From Mesotaenium endlicherianum (Eukaryota > Streptophyta > Zygnematophyceae > Zygnematales > Mesotaeniaceae), in NCBI GenBank assembly GCA_009602735.1, contig WELA01003661.1, positions 34,410 through 98,409 of the forward strand: 64,000 nt of DNA, in the 5' to 3' direction. Below are positions 27,264-40,308 of this stretch, in pieces; the stretch's first letter is position 1; each line of letters opens with the position of its first letter. The position numbers and the translations under genes were made by a program. The notes under the pieces were generated by a model. The model was given only the letters and a program-made list of their open reading frames with translations, made no database searches and was not told the origin of the DNA.

Positions 27264-30200
27264 ATGGCGGGATGTGGTTCCCGAGGCTTACCTTCCTGTT
27301 TCTCGGGCGTCTTTGATGGCCCTGACGAGGACCTTGCTGGTAGATTCCGCATCAACCGACTTGTACCCAAAGGCACTTCGAAGTCAAATTCAGCTTGTAC
27401 TCCTCTGTTCGTATCTGCTTCAAGGAGCTGCAGACTTCGGCCAAGTAGTAAACGACGTACTACTATTATCTGTGGCGACAGAGAGCAAGAACGCAATAGT
27501 TTCGTGGGGAGAAGCCGCATCAGTTTAGCTTTGGAGCAAGCCCAGAGGAATTTGCAAGGACATGGAGCTGATGTAGCAGGAGAGCATCATCTGACTCCTC
27601 CAGCAGGAAACTCAACGTCGAGACATGGAATAGACGAGCCAGCTGCTGTATTTTCTGCTCTCAAAAATGCCAATAGGCAACGAGGACGTGAACGGAAGCA
27701 GACGGACCCTGAGAAGCTGCAAGAGGTGTGTACGGGCGTCAACAAGGAAGCAACAGTGCAGAAGATATATATCATAGATGTTCAGTCTCTGTGCTACGAT
27801 GGCAGCAGACCAGCTCCCTCGGTCATGCTCGAGTGGATGGCGCTCCTCTTCAAGCTCTCTAAGAGCTGCCCGCTGATAGCAGTAAGTTGCTCTATGCCAT
27901 ACTCTTCCTGCAGCAGTCTTCTGCCCTTCTTCAACCTCCTTTATCCTGCAAGTGACTGAGGAGCAATGCATACCATGCAGTCTCCTGCCTCTCCCCCCTT
28001 CGAGTTCCTGATGGCTTATTAACAAGCTGATGCTTCATCTTGCCACGAGCGTCAGAAGTTGGCCTGTATGATATGCATGGTACACCACGTTGTGTGTGAC
28101 GGCCTTTCGAGTGGCAGACGCGTGGGGTGGCTATGCGGCTACACACCCTTGAGGGCTGGCCTCCACATGCTCATCACATGCAAATATTGTCCTGGCTGTA
28201 GCCAATCAAGCCCTCACACTCGTCACTTTCACACGCCCACGCCCACATGCACATGCAGGTACTGGATGGGGAGAGAGGCAACGAGTACAGGCAGGCGCTT
28301 CTGCCCGGCTACAAGAGCCACCGCAGGAAGTACTCCCCCCTGGATGCTGCTGGTGCAGCAGCAACGGGGGGGGCACGCAAGGGGGTGCGGGATGTCGACC
28401 TGCGCCTGGCTCTGCCCCGCCTGCGCCGCCTCTTCGCTGACTGCAACATCCCTGTATGCGATATCTCCTCTCTTTCTTCGCTCTACTGGTTGCCACCGTC
28501 TTTGTGTTTTGTAGTTGACCTGGGGTGCTCTGTTGTGGAGAAGTATATGATGTGCTTACCTGCTGGTCTTGCGGGTATGTGGAGGAGAGCATCTGTCTGC
28601 CTTCTCATTGGGCGTGGAAGTTGACCGCCTGCTCTCTCTCTCTCTCCCCCTCCCTCCCTCCCTCCAGCTCTTGCGTGGCGGTGATTGACGAGTGGCCGTC
28701 ATCCCTCATGTTTGCCGGGGTGTGAAGAGCACCTTCTCTCGCTCCCACATGCAACGCAGTGCCCGTCCCTCGATCGATGGTACAGCTTCACAACACTCCT
28801 TTCCCCGAGAGAAGCTTCTGGGTTCCGTCCAACTCTGCCTGAGAGCTGAGGAGGTGTTGGTCCGCCACAAGGAGGAGGAGGCAGCATGCTGCTCTTGCGC
28901 TTAGCTGTGCAGCCCCCTGTGTGCATGAACGAGAGGCTCTCACACGCACTCGTGAGGGGAGGCGTGGGGGTGGGCGGGCACATACAGGTAATACAGGTGG
29001 CAGATGCTGAGGCCGACGACGTTGTGGCCACGCTGGTAGAGCAGGCGGCGCGTCAGAGCCTGCGCTGCGTGGTGGCCTCTCCAGACGGCGACATGCGCGA
29101 GCTCCTCTGCCATCCGGGCGTGGACCTCCTGCTGCCCGTGGAGCTGCCAGGTGGCCGCCGCCACTGGCAGCTCTATACAGCGGCCACGTTTGAGGAGCAA
29201 TACCAGTGCTCGCCTGCGGCCGCCCTGGGCTTGCGTACGTGGGCCAGCCCTTTGTCTGCCTGCCGCCCAATGATGTGTACTAGCTTCTCGTCCAGGCCTT
29301 GTGAGGGTTGTATTTGTCGTGGTTGTTGTCGTTGGTGTTGTTGGAGGAGGAGGAGGAAGAGGACGTGTCATAATTATCATCATCATCATCATCAGTCAGT
29401 CAGTCCCCAGGTGTCAGCAGCCATGTAGTGTAGCCGTGAGACAAGCGGTTTGTCGTCTTGCCTGCAACCTGCCGCTATAAGGGAGACGGCAGCCAAGAAC
29501 GTGGTGGATAGCGACGACCACAACAGCAACAATTCCTTGCATTGGCGGTGTGTGTTTGGAGGCATGCACGCTTGGCAGGAGCATGCTTATTCTGCGCAGC
29601 TGGTGCCGTGCAACGAGAAAGTTGAGGGAGTCGCTGAGGGCATTTGGACAAGGTGAGCCAATTAAGGAAGCGGGACAAGCTCGTCTTGCCTAGCCTTCCA
29701 TTCAGGGGGTCGTGTGTGTCTCTTGTGCGTGTGCAGGCGTGCTGGTGGGCGACAGGAGCGACGGCGTGGAGGGCGTGCGCGCGGAGGTGCCGGCGTTTGG
29801 GCGCGGCACGGCGCTGAAGCTGCTGCGGCGCCACGGCTCCCTGGAGGCGCTGCTGGCGGCCGCCCAGCAGCGCACGGTGGGGCGCGCGTACGTGCAGGAC
29901 GCGCTGCTGCGCTGCGCCCCCCTCCTGCTGCGCACGCTCAACGCCCTGCGGCTCCGCCGGTACTCCGCACCAGCACCACTTAACGCCCCTTCCCCCTCCC
30001 CTTTCCCCCCCTTTCCCCCTCCTCTTCTCGTTAGAATCAACGGGCTTTAGGGGCTACTGGAGATTGGCAGGCAGCCGCAACTCTGCCTTTCCCCGTCTAT
30101 TCATAGCCGCCACTTCAGCCTCATGCTGTTGCCGCTGCTGCCTGCTGCTCTCTGCTGCCCGCTTGGAGTGGAGTGAAGTGGAGCTTAGCTTCAGCTGTGC

Positions 30201-30898
30201 TCTTGTCAACAGGCGGATCAACAGGAGAGAGTCGGTGTGTTTTCTCCGGTGTGTCTCGGATCGTGCGGCGTGCAGCCTGGCAAGTCATCATATTACGACA
30301 GGGCCTGATGCAGCCGGGCCACACAGACCGACCCCGGCACACGGAGCAGCTGAACGGCAACGAGACCGCGGCACTCTCCCCCATTCGCGCATACTTTATC
30401 CTCGCCCTCGCCTGCTCCACGGACTACCTTTCCGTCCCAGCTTTTTCTTGGTGACCTGAGATTTGCCAGCGCTTGTTGGTATGCAGTTCTGCTCGTTGAA
30501 CGTTCTGCTCGTTGGTACGCAGTTGGCCGTGAAGGCACTCTTTTGAGTTCGCGGTGGCCGCTGGCGCTACTGCTTTGGGTCTTGATCCTCACGCTACTCT
30601 ATGAAGGTGTCTGCCACCCTGTCTGCGCTTTGCAAGAACTGCCAAGCATGTTTGTACCGTATTGGGTACAGTCAGCAACCTGCCTGTTGTGAGCAGTGGA
30701 GGGTAGAAGCTGACTGGAGCAAATGGATGGGTGGGTCTGTTGGGCGATGGCAGTGACGTGGAAGGAGTGGAGCTGAGAGCGGACTGGCATCAGACGCCAC
30801 GTGGCACAGCCCGTGATGTGGCTGCCATGTTGGCGTGCCATAGAGACCTGGAGCTCGTGCGTATCCATGGGGACGCGCCAGCTGCTCCCCCTCCTTGA
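27264..30898 (+). CDS. Organellar-type 5'-3' exonuclease (Pol I N-domain/FEN family)
   Basis: Stand-alone homologue of the 5'-3' exonuclease domain of bacterial DNA polymerase I, like the plant organellar exonucleases; it would remove 5' flaps or RNA primers. Exons: 27264-27881, 28259-28453, 28988-29234, 29737-29959, 30754-30898 (475 aa); every phase agrees. Residues 1-165 are basic, of low conservation and may include a targeting peptide. Metal-site motifs follow in family order: YIIDVQSL (Asp172), VLDGERGNEYRQ with PGYKSHR, ADAEADD (277-282), ASPDGDMREL, and GDRSDGVEGV (from 358). Next comes a helix-three-turn-helix (FGRGTALKLLRRHGSLEALL) for DNA binding. The last exon was accepted because it restores phase and gives a typical tail. 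Reading through exon 4 would end at 30050 instead. Confidence 0.85.
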
Positions 30899-31760
30899 GC
30901 AACTCTTGGCTAGGCTAGACCAAGAGCCCACCCCTCATGATGCTGGGCAATTGCAAGGGAGTGGGTCTGCATGGAAAGCTACGTGCGCCTGCATGAGCAT
31001 TAGAGTTCTTTGTACCTCTTGACCTACTAAAGGGCAACAGCAGCACCCCTGATCAGAAGAGCATGAGCTTCACCTCTTCGTTTTTCCCAGTTGATGGCTG
31101 CACACATTGTGACCATATATGTGTGTGATCACCTCCGTTGTATGCTTACAAAGCAGTTGGCGTAAGAAGGTACTTTTAGCAGCCAACGATTTATTGTGGC
31201 ATGGGGCATAATTACACGTGCTATATGGACACCTTGCAAGGCATATCAAAATGAGTCAAAACATGTGGACAGGTTCTGACAATATCAATAAGCAAAGAAT
31301 GAGTGTCTTGCAGGTTGTGCATGGTTTCCACTCGGTTGCAGAAGTACAAGCTTATTGCTTGCATGTTGCTGTTCGGATCAGTTTTCACCTGCTATTTGCA
31401 TGTGTATACTGCCTCTGTCATGTTCTTACCTTGTTGCACAATGCATGCCATCTGAACACAAATATGAAAAAAGCATACTGTACAATGGGGTTGGGGACAG
31501 GAGAATCTCTATATTTACGGCAGGTCTTCATGTTCACTTGCTCCTGAATTGCAACAACTAAGCGATTACTTGCATAGTAGAGAAAGATAATGAAGATACA
31601 ACCATGTGGGCTTTGCAGTTGGCCCATATTGAAGCAATGTGCCTCAAATCAGTATGTAATATGTATTGTAAAAAAGCAAACTGAGAAGAATAAGGGCTTT
31701 GTTGGAGCTACAGCTGGCATGCCAAGAGACTTCTATTTACATGACAAATCCCTATGAAAA
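30899..31760. other. Convergent intergenic region, exonuclease and Rab21
   Basis: About 0.86 kb that should contain both 3' untranslated regions. An open frame at 31218-31547 is not recognisable. No repeat or RNA gene seen. Confidence 0.5.
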
Positions 31761-33437
31761 TCAAGCGCAACATGTCTTGGCGGACGGGGGCTGCGGTAAT
31801 TGATCATCATCCACAATCACTACTCGCCTGGTTTTCACTCCTGATGAAGACCCCATGTCAGGGGCACGCTTGCTCAAAAGATCTGCCAAGAACAAGAGAT
31901 GGAAGTGTCATCATGCAAGTATTACCAGAGGTCAAAATAAATTCTAAGCACTTTGCACCGTCCAGTGGGCAAGTAACCAGCAAATGACCCCATGTATCTA
32001 TCTTAAAGTTTGCCTTGCACAGTACCCACCTCAGCTTATTCCACATGTAGCAAAGTTGCAAGTAAGAGACGGTAAGGGTACATAAAGAAACATGTGGCGT
32101 GAAGTTGTTTGCTTACCTCTTGCTATATTCAGAAAAGCATCCTCAACGCCCTTATTTAACTTTGCAGATGTTGCAAAATGGGCAGCCCCTATTGCATCGG
32201 CATAGCTGCACGCTTGCCACGAAGTACATAAGCTGACAGGCAACATTATATGAAACCTACGAGAATGGTGATGCACATGCCAATACTTTGCTCTGAAACT
32301 CAGTGCAGTGACCCCAAGTATCAAAGGGGGAAAAAGCACCATCCTCGGGCAGTGGGGCAGTACAGTACACATAACAAGCACAATCGAAGCTTGGCCACGG
32401 GGAAATTCAATGTTAGCATTTAACCTCTGGGACTCTTCTGTGCTGACACGTCGCTGACGCTCCAGATCAGACTTGTTCGCAGCAATGACAAGGCTGATGC
32501 TGGGAGGCGCCATCTTGTGCAGCTCCTTCACCCAGCTCTTCACTCTCTCAAAGGTGGCTGCATCAGTGATATCATATACTAGCAAAGCCGCTGCTCACAC
32601 GGCGCACGACAACGTGAATCAGTCAACATGCTTTGAATGCTGTCAATCTTTGAGTAACAAATTCACTAGTCAGTAATCGGCACCATGTCAAAATTGGACA
32701 ATTGGTGGGTGAGTCTGCAGAGTCGTTTCCATCAAGCTATGCCCAAGGTAAGCCCAGGCATGATCATGGCAGAACGCTTGTCTCTATAGCATACCTTTGG
32801 CTCCAGAAAGGATGAACCGAAACTGGTTATCTTGGCTCATGTGTACTTACCATCAGCATCACGATAATAGATGGGACCCAAAGCATGAAAGCGCTCCTGT
32901 CCTGCTGTATCCTGCACAATATGAAAGCCCTCCTTTACTCCTAAAAACGTGTTCCGGAATCCACTTTAAGGATAAGCACGAATGGCGTCCAAAAGCGTCT
33001 GATGCAAGATCTTCCTCATATAGTGTGACATAAATGAGAGACTGGAGACAGATGCACTTGCCCACAGGCCCATAACACAAATCCAAACAACGGGTCAGCT
33101 GCCTAGCCTGGGCTTGAGGAAGTTAAAGTCGATAGGGCATACCCATATGGCCAGTGTGACTCCTCGCCCATCTACGACCAGCTTTCTTGAGAGGAAAGAC
33201 GCCTGCACGGAGGCTGCTTGCTTATCAGAAAATCCTCCTTGCACAAATCGAGTCGCCAGAGATGTCTTTCCCACACGTCCTGCTTAGAACACACAAAATA
33301 ATTTAGTGATGAGCTCTTCATCCAACCTCTGCCTGTATCGGTTGCTTCCTTTTTTGTTCCTGTTTACAGGATCTACACATAGTCGACTCACCTTCACCTA
33401 GCAGAACGATTTTATAGTTTGGGGCTGAAGCCCGCAT
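31761..33437 (-). CDS. RAB21: Rab21 small GTPase
   Basis: Small GTPase of the Rab5/21/22 group; Rab21 acts at early endosomes in other eukaryotes. Exons in coding order: 33392-33437, 33143-33279, 32851-32911, 32425-32590, 32117-32205, 31761-31882 (206 aa); every phase agrees. P-loop GEGRVGKT (14-21), switch II DTAGQE (62-67), NKSD (120-123) and TSAK (149-152) are intact. Rab21 assignment rests on QASFLSRK, GPIYYRD, VYDITDAATFERVK and SAKLNKGVEDAF, which match Rab21 better than Rab5. The C-terminus is basic and ends TCCA, giving two cysteines for geranylgeranylation. The start codon is only 34 bp from that of the divergent WDR82 gene. Confidence 0.93.
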
Positions 33438-33471
33438 TCTGTGATCGGGCACCAAGTCAATTTACGTTCGC
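33438..33471. promoter_or_regulatory. 34-bp spacer between divergent start codons
   Basis: Only 34 bp separate the Rab21 ATG (-) from the WDR82 ATG (+). Unless each gene has an unseen upstream leader exon, the two transcripts must overlap at their 5' ends or have very short leaders. No TATA box is visible in the spacer. Confidence 0.6.
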
Positions 33472-36400
33472 ATGGGTGTCACTTCTTCCAAAAGTGTAGA
33501 ACAACTTGACGAAGTCCAAAGAGTTGCCAAGACAAAGACCCATCAGGGGGTGAGCATCCTTCTAATATGAGAGTTGTTAATCACATACAGTCCCGGGAAG
33601 CGACTCATGGAATTACATATATTCTACTTATCATTCGTGCAGGGAACTCTATCACCTCCCTGCTTGTCGATGGAAACTTCTGCTACTTTTCAGTATTCTT
33701 CCCAACACTCGAGTTTCAGTTCCGTGTCGTTCTGGAATATTTCAACCAGCAGTTCAGCCTGACTCGACTTTTCGACTGCAGCAATTAACTTCGAAGTGCA
33801 CACAAAACAACAGGCTGTTATTTCGGACAATAATTGCTATTTCGTGCTACCGGGACACTTTATCACCTTCGCGGTACTCAACCAGGCGCAGAGCAGGCGG
33901 TCTTGAAGAATGATGCATCTCCGGAAGTAGCTCCTTGCGTGGACTAAGTTGTCATGACGTGCGTATTGCGAGCAGTGGGATTATGTCCAGTGATATGAAG
34001 GATGCTTGTCATTAGAACGCAGGTGAATGGAGCTCAACGACCAGCTTGTGAGCCATTTGGCAATTGGTGCCGTTTTCAAAGACTACGTAACGCTCCATCC
34101 TTCCCAGTTTTACATCAGTTGGAGCTGTTCGAACCACATATATGCCTGAGATCTAAGTAAGCTGGTTGCTGTGTTCATTGGGGCAGAATGGTCGAATAAA
34201 CTCCCTGGACTTCCATCGAACTGAGGACCTTCTTGTTACGGCTAGTGATGACGAATCCATTCGTCTTTATAACACCTCCTCAGCCACGTAAGTGAACTTA
34301 GGAAAGTGGATACAGGAATCGCATTCACTGATTAGGCTGGGTGATTTCATAAGGCTTTACAAGTTGAGATTTAGAAGGCAAGTTAAGACGGCAATGTGGG
34401 AAAGTGTCTTGGATGAGCAGACTAGTAAAGACTATACATAGTCGAAAGTACGGAGTGGACCAGGTTTGCTTCACACATCACCCAAGCTCGGTGGTGTACT
34501 CCTCTAAGAATGGCTGGGACGGTAAGAGCTGCACTATATAGGCCAGTTGCCGTTCAAGCCGTTCAATCTCAACCCTTAACAGCTACTTAGGATCAGCGGT
34601 ATCTGACGGGAAGAGCTGGAATATTACTCGAGACACCACCCTCATGAAGTGCTTGACCTTGTTTCTGGCTCCCTGCAGAATCACTACGATATCTTTCACT
34701 CCATGACAATCGATATGTGCGCTACTTCAAAGGTCATCGGGATAGGTACACACCTGGTCTATTAAGCTTGTCATTACATCAGAAAGGGCTAAGGAGCCGT
34801 AGCAGTATGTTCACCATGGATTGATTTAGTGAGTACCAAAGCAGCTATGGGCACTACTTCACCCCTGTCATTTTCTCTCCCCGAGGAGTGAGCTGCTTGG
34901 ATATATTGCAATCGTTATTCTCAACTACAGGGCTCTTTGGGTTCATGGTGTCAGCTGGCCGAACTTCCAATTTACACGTAGAACAGAGTGACAGCAACCA
35001 GCCATGCTCATCACAGGGTACAGCCACTCTGCCTAAGTCTTGAAAAGTGAGACACCTGAGGATGCACAGTTGTGCAAAGATGAACAGAAGTAGACAAATG
35101 AGGACTGTCATGACGGGCATGTTTCTTGCTCTCCTGGGAGTTGCCACCCGGCACCAGTTTCCTTCTAGAACAACCTTCTTGCACGTGGTTCACAATATAT
35201 CTGCAAATATTGACATTTGGTCACCCCTAAATTGGGACGCTCAATTTGCTAGCACCTCATGAGGCACGTCTGGCGTAGTCACCTGCATCTGACCGTGATA
35301 GAGCACCAGTAAGACCACAGGCCTGCCTGAAAGTTGGAGAAAGCCTGTGTTAAGTGTTGCGGGGCTTGTAGAAACCGCGCAAGTTGTGGAAGCAAGGTTT
35401 GAGAACAGTGGGACTCTTTCTTGTGCCACTAGATCGTCACCAATATATATGCCACTCGTCTTCCAGGCCTTCACGTTATTGAAGAAGGCCAGATGAGCTG
35501 GCTGTTCATGTTAGTCTGCGATCGCAAGCAGGAGGTAGGGGTTGTGCACGAGAGCCAGGGTTCACATGTGTTCGGGGTCTGGGGGCTTAAGCCAGAGGTA
35601 TGTTGCATGAATACTCACAAAAGCTGCTGGCGTGCAGGGTGGTGTCACTCTGCATGTCCCCCAAGAACGACATGTTCATGTCGGGCGGCCTCGATCACAC
35701 CGTCCGTCTGTGGGATCTGCGGACCACGGCCTGCCAGGTGTGGTCTCCTCATCTGCCTCCTGGTTGGGTCGCATCGTGTGGTTGTTACCCCCACCACACT
35801 CTTGTTAATGAGAGACTTCTATGTGAATGACATAACCAGCTGTCCAACTGCACCTGTCAATTGTCAAGCCTGCTACACTCTGTATTTCGACATCTCCTGC
35901 CCTTCCTTTGCGACTGAATTAGTGCATGACCTGATGATGGCAAGGAGGAGGGGGAGGAGGGGAGTGAGCATGAGCAGGGCCAAATGCGAGTGAGGGGGCG
36001 GCCAGCCGTGTCGTTTGATCAGCAGGGCCTCGTGTTTGCCGTGGCCATGGAGGGCGGAGCCGTGAAGCTCTTTGACGTGCGCTCTTACGACAAGGTACGC
36101 CACCTTTCTGCCCCTACGCGCCAGGGCACCACATACTGCTGCGCGTGCAAGCCCTGTCATCCCAACAATTGCTGACGACACGACATGGTTGCTCCGTTGG
36201 CGGGGATGGGGGCTCCCTCCAGGGACCGTTTGACACCTTTCTGGTGGGAGGCGACACAGAGGAGGTGACGGGAATGAAGTTCAGCAACGACGGCAAGCTC
36301 ATGCTGCTGTCCACCACCAGCAGCCGCATCCACATTCTGGACGCCTACACCGGTGAAAAGGTTCTGACTGCCTCCTGCCTGCCCGCCTTCCTTTGCGCTC

Positions 36401-37199
36401 ACCATCTTCCTCTTGCTCAGTTTTGCACCCTCTGCTATCTGTGTGAGGCTGATGACCCAGTTCAAGAGGGGCGTGTGTGGCCTTGTGCATGAGCAGGTGC
36501 ACACGTTTGCAGTGGTGCCAGACGCTGACGGGGCTGCGCTGGAAGCGTCCTTCAGTCCGGACGGTGGCTTTGTCGTGTCAGGTGCATTGCCCCCCATGCC
36601 GCCATACATGCCCTTGGTTGCAGATGCTTCAGGTGTGCACTCCTTCCCTCATTTCAAACTCCTCATTGCTGTCGCTGACTCTGGAGTGTGCAACACCTGG
36701 CAATTGTTCCTCAGGTTCGGGGGACGGGAGCCTGCGGGCATGGAACTGCCAGAGTGGCCAGCAGGTAGGTGGCCATTCTCACTCACTCCCCAGCAACTCT
36801 GCTACGGAAAGGGTGTGGCTGCTGTGCATCTTTTCAGGGACTTGCAATAGGGGAGTGTACTCATGCACTGCACTTGTCGCACTCTGCGCTGTGCGCGACT
36901 CTCTCAGCTCAGCGGGTTTGGCTTGCTAGTGGCTGGTCTAGGATTCCCTTCGATGTGTGCTGCACTTTGTCGGCTGCATGAATGGAGAATGTTTCTGTCT
37001 ACTCATCCGGTGTAGTGGGGGCGTGGCCGCGTGCGCGTGTGAGAAGGTGGCGTCGTGGAACAACCTCGCAGGAGTGCCAGCAGTCGTCAAGTGGGCCCCG
37101 CGCAGGCTGCTGCTAGCCAGCGCGTCGCTCGTGCTCTCCTTCTGGATTCCAGACCTCTCTGCGCTCTCTACTGCCTATGCTGGCAGTCAGCCACTGTAG
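33472..37199 (+). CDS. WDR82: WDR82/Swd2-type WD40 protein (plant S2L/APRF1 group)
   Basis: WD40 propeller subunit of Set1/COMPASS H3K4 methyltransferase and of 3'-end/termination complexes. Exons: 33472-33549, 34187-34287, 34421-34521, 34679-34745, 35638-35737, 35978-36094, 36223-36360, 36497-36581, 36715-36764, 37047-37199 (329 aa, normal for the family); all phases agree. Diagnostic segments in order: [118 protein letters not shown] and FWIPDLSAL. These match the plant S2L proteins closely. The donor after exon 7 (GTTCTG) is weak but phase supports it. A tandem repeat array begins about 150 bp after the stop codon. Confidence 0.93.
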
Positions 37200-37350
37200 T
37201 AGGCATCACACGGATGTGGAGAGGTAGAGCAAGTATCAGGTTTCCTCATGCATTTTCAACGGGGCCTGTAAACCCGTGCGCAATCCGCACTCGGTTTCAA
37301 ATATCAGAACGGCCCTTTGATTAAGTAAAAGAGTGGTGGGAGAAATTGAA

Positions 37351-38086
37351 GGTTTGCGACACGAAATGTCGCAAACCAAAGTTTCACAAGTGTTCAAATT
37401 TTGATCGATTTCACACGTGTTGTGTCTCATCGACAAACGAAACCCTCATAAGGCTTCTCGTTGCAAAGAAGCCTCATTGCAGCAGGAAGGTAGTTGCTAC
37501 ACATACCCACCCACCCACCCCTCTAACCCCCCAATCCACTGGGAGAGGCACGAGGCGGGCAACGAAGTTGGTGCCAGCAATAGTGTGCAGCTGTAAAGTT
37601 GAAGGTTTGCGACATTTAATGTCGCAAACCAAAGTTTGACAAGTGTTCAAATTTTGATCGATTTCACACGTGTTGTGTCTCATCGACAAACGAAACCCTC
37701 ATAAGGCTTCTCGTTGCAAAGAAGCCTCATTGCAGCAGGAAGGTAGTTGCTACACATACCCACCCACCCACCCCTCTAACCCCCCAATCCACTGGGAGAG
37801 GCACGAGGCGGGCAACGAAGTTGGTGCCAGCAATAGTGTGCAGCTGTAAAGTTGAAGGTTTGCGACATTTAATGTCGCAAACCAAAGTTTGACAAGTGTT
37901 CAAATTTTGATCGATTTCACATGTGTTGTGTCTCATCGACAAACGAAACCCTCAAAAGGCCCTTCTTTGAAAAGAAGCCTCATTGCAGCAGGAAGGTAGC
38001 TGCTACACAGACCCACCCACCCACCCCTCTAAACCTCCACTCCACTGGGAGGTGCACGAGGCAGGCAACGAAGTTGGTGGCGATAG
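37351..38086. repeat. 253-bp tandem repeat, three copies, with hairpins
   Basis: Copies start at 37351, 37604 and 37857, exactly 253 bp apart; the third is diverged and truncated near 38086. Each begins with an inverted repeat: arms ggtttgcgacat/atgtcgcaaacc around a 3-base loop in copies 2 and 3, and 11-bp arms around a 5-base loop in copy 1. A second inverted repeat (aggcttct/agaagcct) lies about 100 bp further in copies 1 and 2. The two junctions between copies carry TGTAAA, resembling the chlorophyte polyadenylation signal. No protein is recognisable; an identical antisense frame in successive copies simply reflects the duplication. It lies in or beyond the WDR82 3' untranslated region. 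Confidence 0.95.
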
Positions 38087-39061
38087 TTTTTTAGCCATGC
38101 ACAACAGTGTGGTTGCTGTTGTTAGTGTTGCAATATATTATGTCCATTGGCAGTAACCAACGGCGGCGATTCGACAGACAACCTCAACACAGCAAGAGTG
38201 CAGTTGCCAATCCATAAGTGTTGTTTAGGAGTTGGAATATAATTGTCTTGACCTTTTTGTATTGTTTTTAGTAGTACAGATAAGCGAAGCAGCATGTAGG
38301 AAAGGACTAGACAAGAACAGACGACGCGCAATTGTAGCATACTAATACTCCTACTATTCTTTCTAACATCACCTTCTTTCTTTCGAAATCAGGCAATTTG
38401 AACACAAATTGTCAAACCGGGATGAAGTTGGTTACAATATACATACTAGTGTCAGGTACTGCCTCTTTCTAGCTAAGCTATCAACAAGCCCAAGCCTGTC
38501 AAAGTCAAGCCCCCTCCTCTGCTTCTCGTTGGATACATCATGTATGAAGGATTTTGCCGCCTTGTATACTAACAAAACACAGTGACAATAAGGCGTTGAA
38601 GCTACTCCATACTCCTTGGCTTCATGTTTAGACCTGCATGTGCAAAAGTGCGCGTCCAGAGCTAAGAGCTAGTACATGCCCGGCCTATTCACATTGACAG
38701 GGCATAAAGCATACCCCTTGAGCACATTGCTCGTTTATTCTTTTGTTTTGAGCGCTAACTGTACCAGCTATGCCCCTGTCACAATGGCCATCTCACTGCA
38801 TCGTGGGAGCGTGATCCACTGCACTCGGCCTGATCATAGTGTCGGAGGAATTAACACCACCTTGGCTTTTTAGCATTATATAGTACATGGAGTAGCTCTG
38901 AATGTCCGGCACGTATTTTCACACAATTGCATGTACCCCTCTAGCACACCATGTGTGCTTACTGGCTCACTTAGAACAACTGCACTTCATATTTTTAAAA
39001 CGGGTTGCATGAGCCGGACCTGCTGCTCCAATGAGCTGCAGCATTGAGCTATCGGCAACTA
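38087..39061. other. Convergent intergenic region of WDR82 and EME1
   Basis: About 1 kb of AT-richer sequence that should include the EME1 3' untranslated region. No gene, repeat or RNA is recognisable. Confidence 0.5.
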
Positions 39062-40308
39062 TTATACAACTTTTCTTGTAGCTGCAGGCCAGCTGGCGGC
39101 TGGTGCCGCTACTGCCTCCTGTACAGTCAGTGTGGGATCCGTTGCCGTCATGAACCGATACACCTTCTTTGAGATCACTGCACCAATACGGTTGCGTGTG
39201 GTGTTGAGCGACCCCAGCACCCCCTCCTTCTCCAGCCCCTCTAACAGGCACTCCTTTTCGCGCGCCTGTGCGACAACACAAAGCTCCGGGAAGGCGAATA
39301 GAATTCAGGGCACAAATTGTGTCTGTATGTGTTGGTGCCGAGAAGCTCTCAGCAGCCAGCCAGCACAAGTTCAGGCCGATTGTGGTGTGCCATCACGCGC
39401 GTGCACTTGGTCACAGTGCAGCTGACGTGAAGCTGGGGCTTCGCCAGGAGCCATGCCGGATGTCATGTGCTACAGCAAATGAATGAACATGGTAAGGCCA
39501 CCTGCCGTCGCAGGGCTGTGCGGCGCGGGGCACCTCAAAGCACAGAAGCTTGCGGCATTCTTGACAAGAGCAGGGCAGACGCAATTAGGGAGGCAGCAGC
39601 GCAGGACATCATAGGGTGAATCAAGGCTGAGGCTGAGGCAAAGGCTGATCATCGGAGGAGCCTGCGCCGCGCTGCACCTCCCAAGCCTTGAGCATTTGGT
39701 CTTCTTGTGCAAATGAAGCACCTACCCGTACTGAGACATCTCAATCGGGTGCCGCACTACTTACATAAGCAGATGCATGTGTGAGAAGAGCAGCTGACAG
39801 CACGAGGCCAGTGGAGGGAGGCAAGCACGCACCGGCCTGTCGGACATGTACTCGGCCAGCAGCGAGCGCATGGTGGGGAACTTAGTAGCGATAGCCAGCG
39901 CATCTCTGGGCGTCAGCCCCGGCACCGCCAGTAGGCCCTTCATCCTGCAGCACCCCCACCCCCACCCCCACCCCTGGTCACACCTCAGCTCCATACAAGG
40001 ACACCTCAGAGAGCACGCGCACACTCACTTGCGCATGCATGCCGGGCCTGTGCATGCTCCAGTAAAAAATTATCATTCAATGGCATGCTTCGCTGAGCGG
40101 GCGCAGGCTCACGCACACCCATGTACGCTCCCACACTGCATACAGCCGCAGTCACCTCACGCAGCTTTTGCTTGATTCGATCAATTCCATAGATGTTCTG
40201 CAAGCCCGCTGCTGCCGCCCGCTTGCAGATCTTGCCCTGTCTCCTTACTCGGGCAGGAAGGCCCAATAAGGACACGAGGGGCCTTTGAGGCGCCCGGGGG
40301 GGGGGGNG

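Noticed and set aside
37474-37942. Two identical 71-codon minus-strand frames 253 bp apart
   Set aside because: A consequence of the tandem repeat; no protein similarity and the frame is lost in the third copy.
40000-40275. Minus-strand frame reading GLQNIYGIDRIKQKLREV
   Set aside because: Looks protein-like but EME1 splices cleanly past it in phase, so it is taken as intron sequence.
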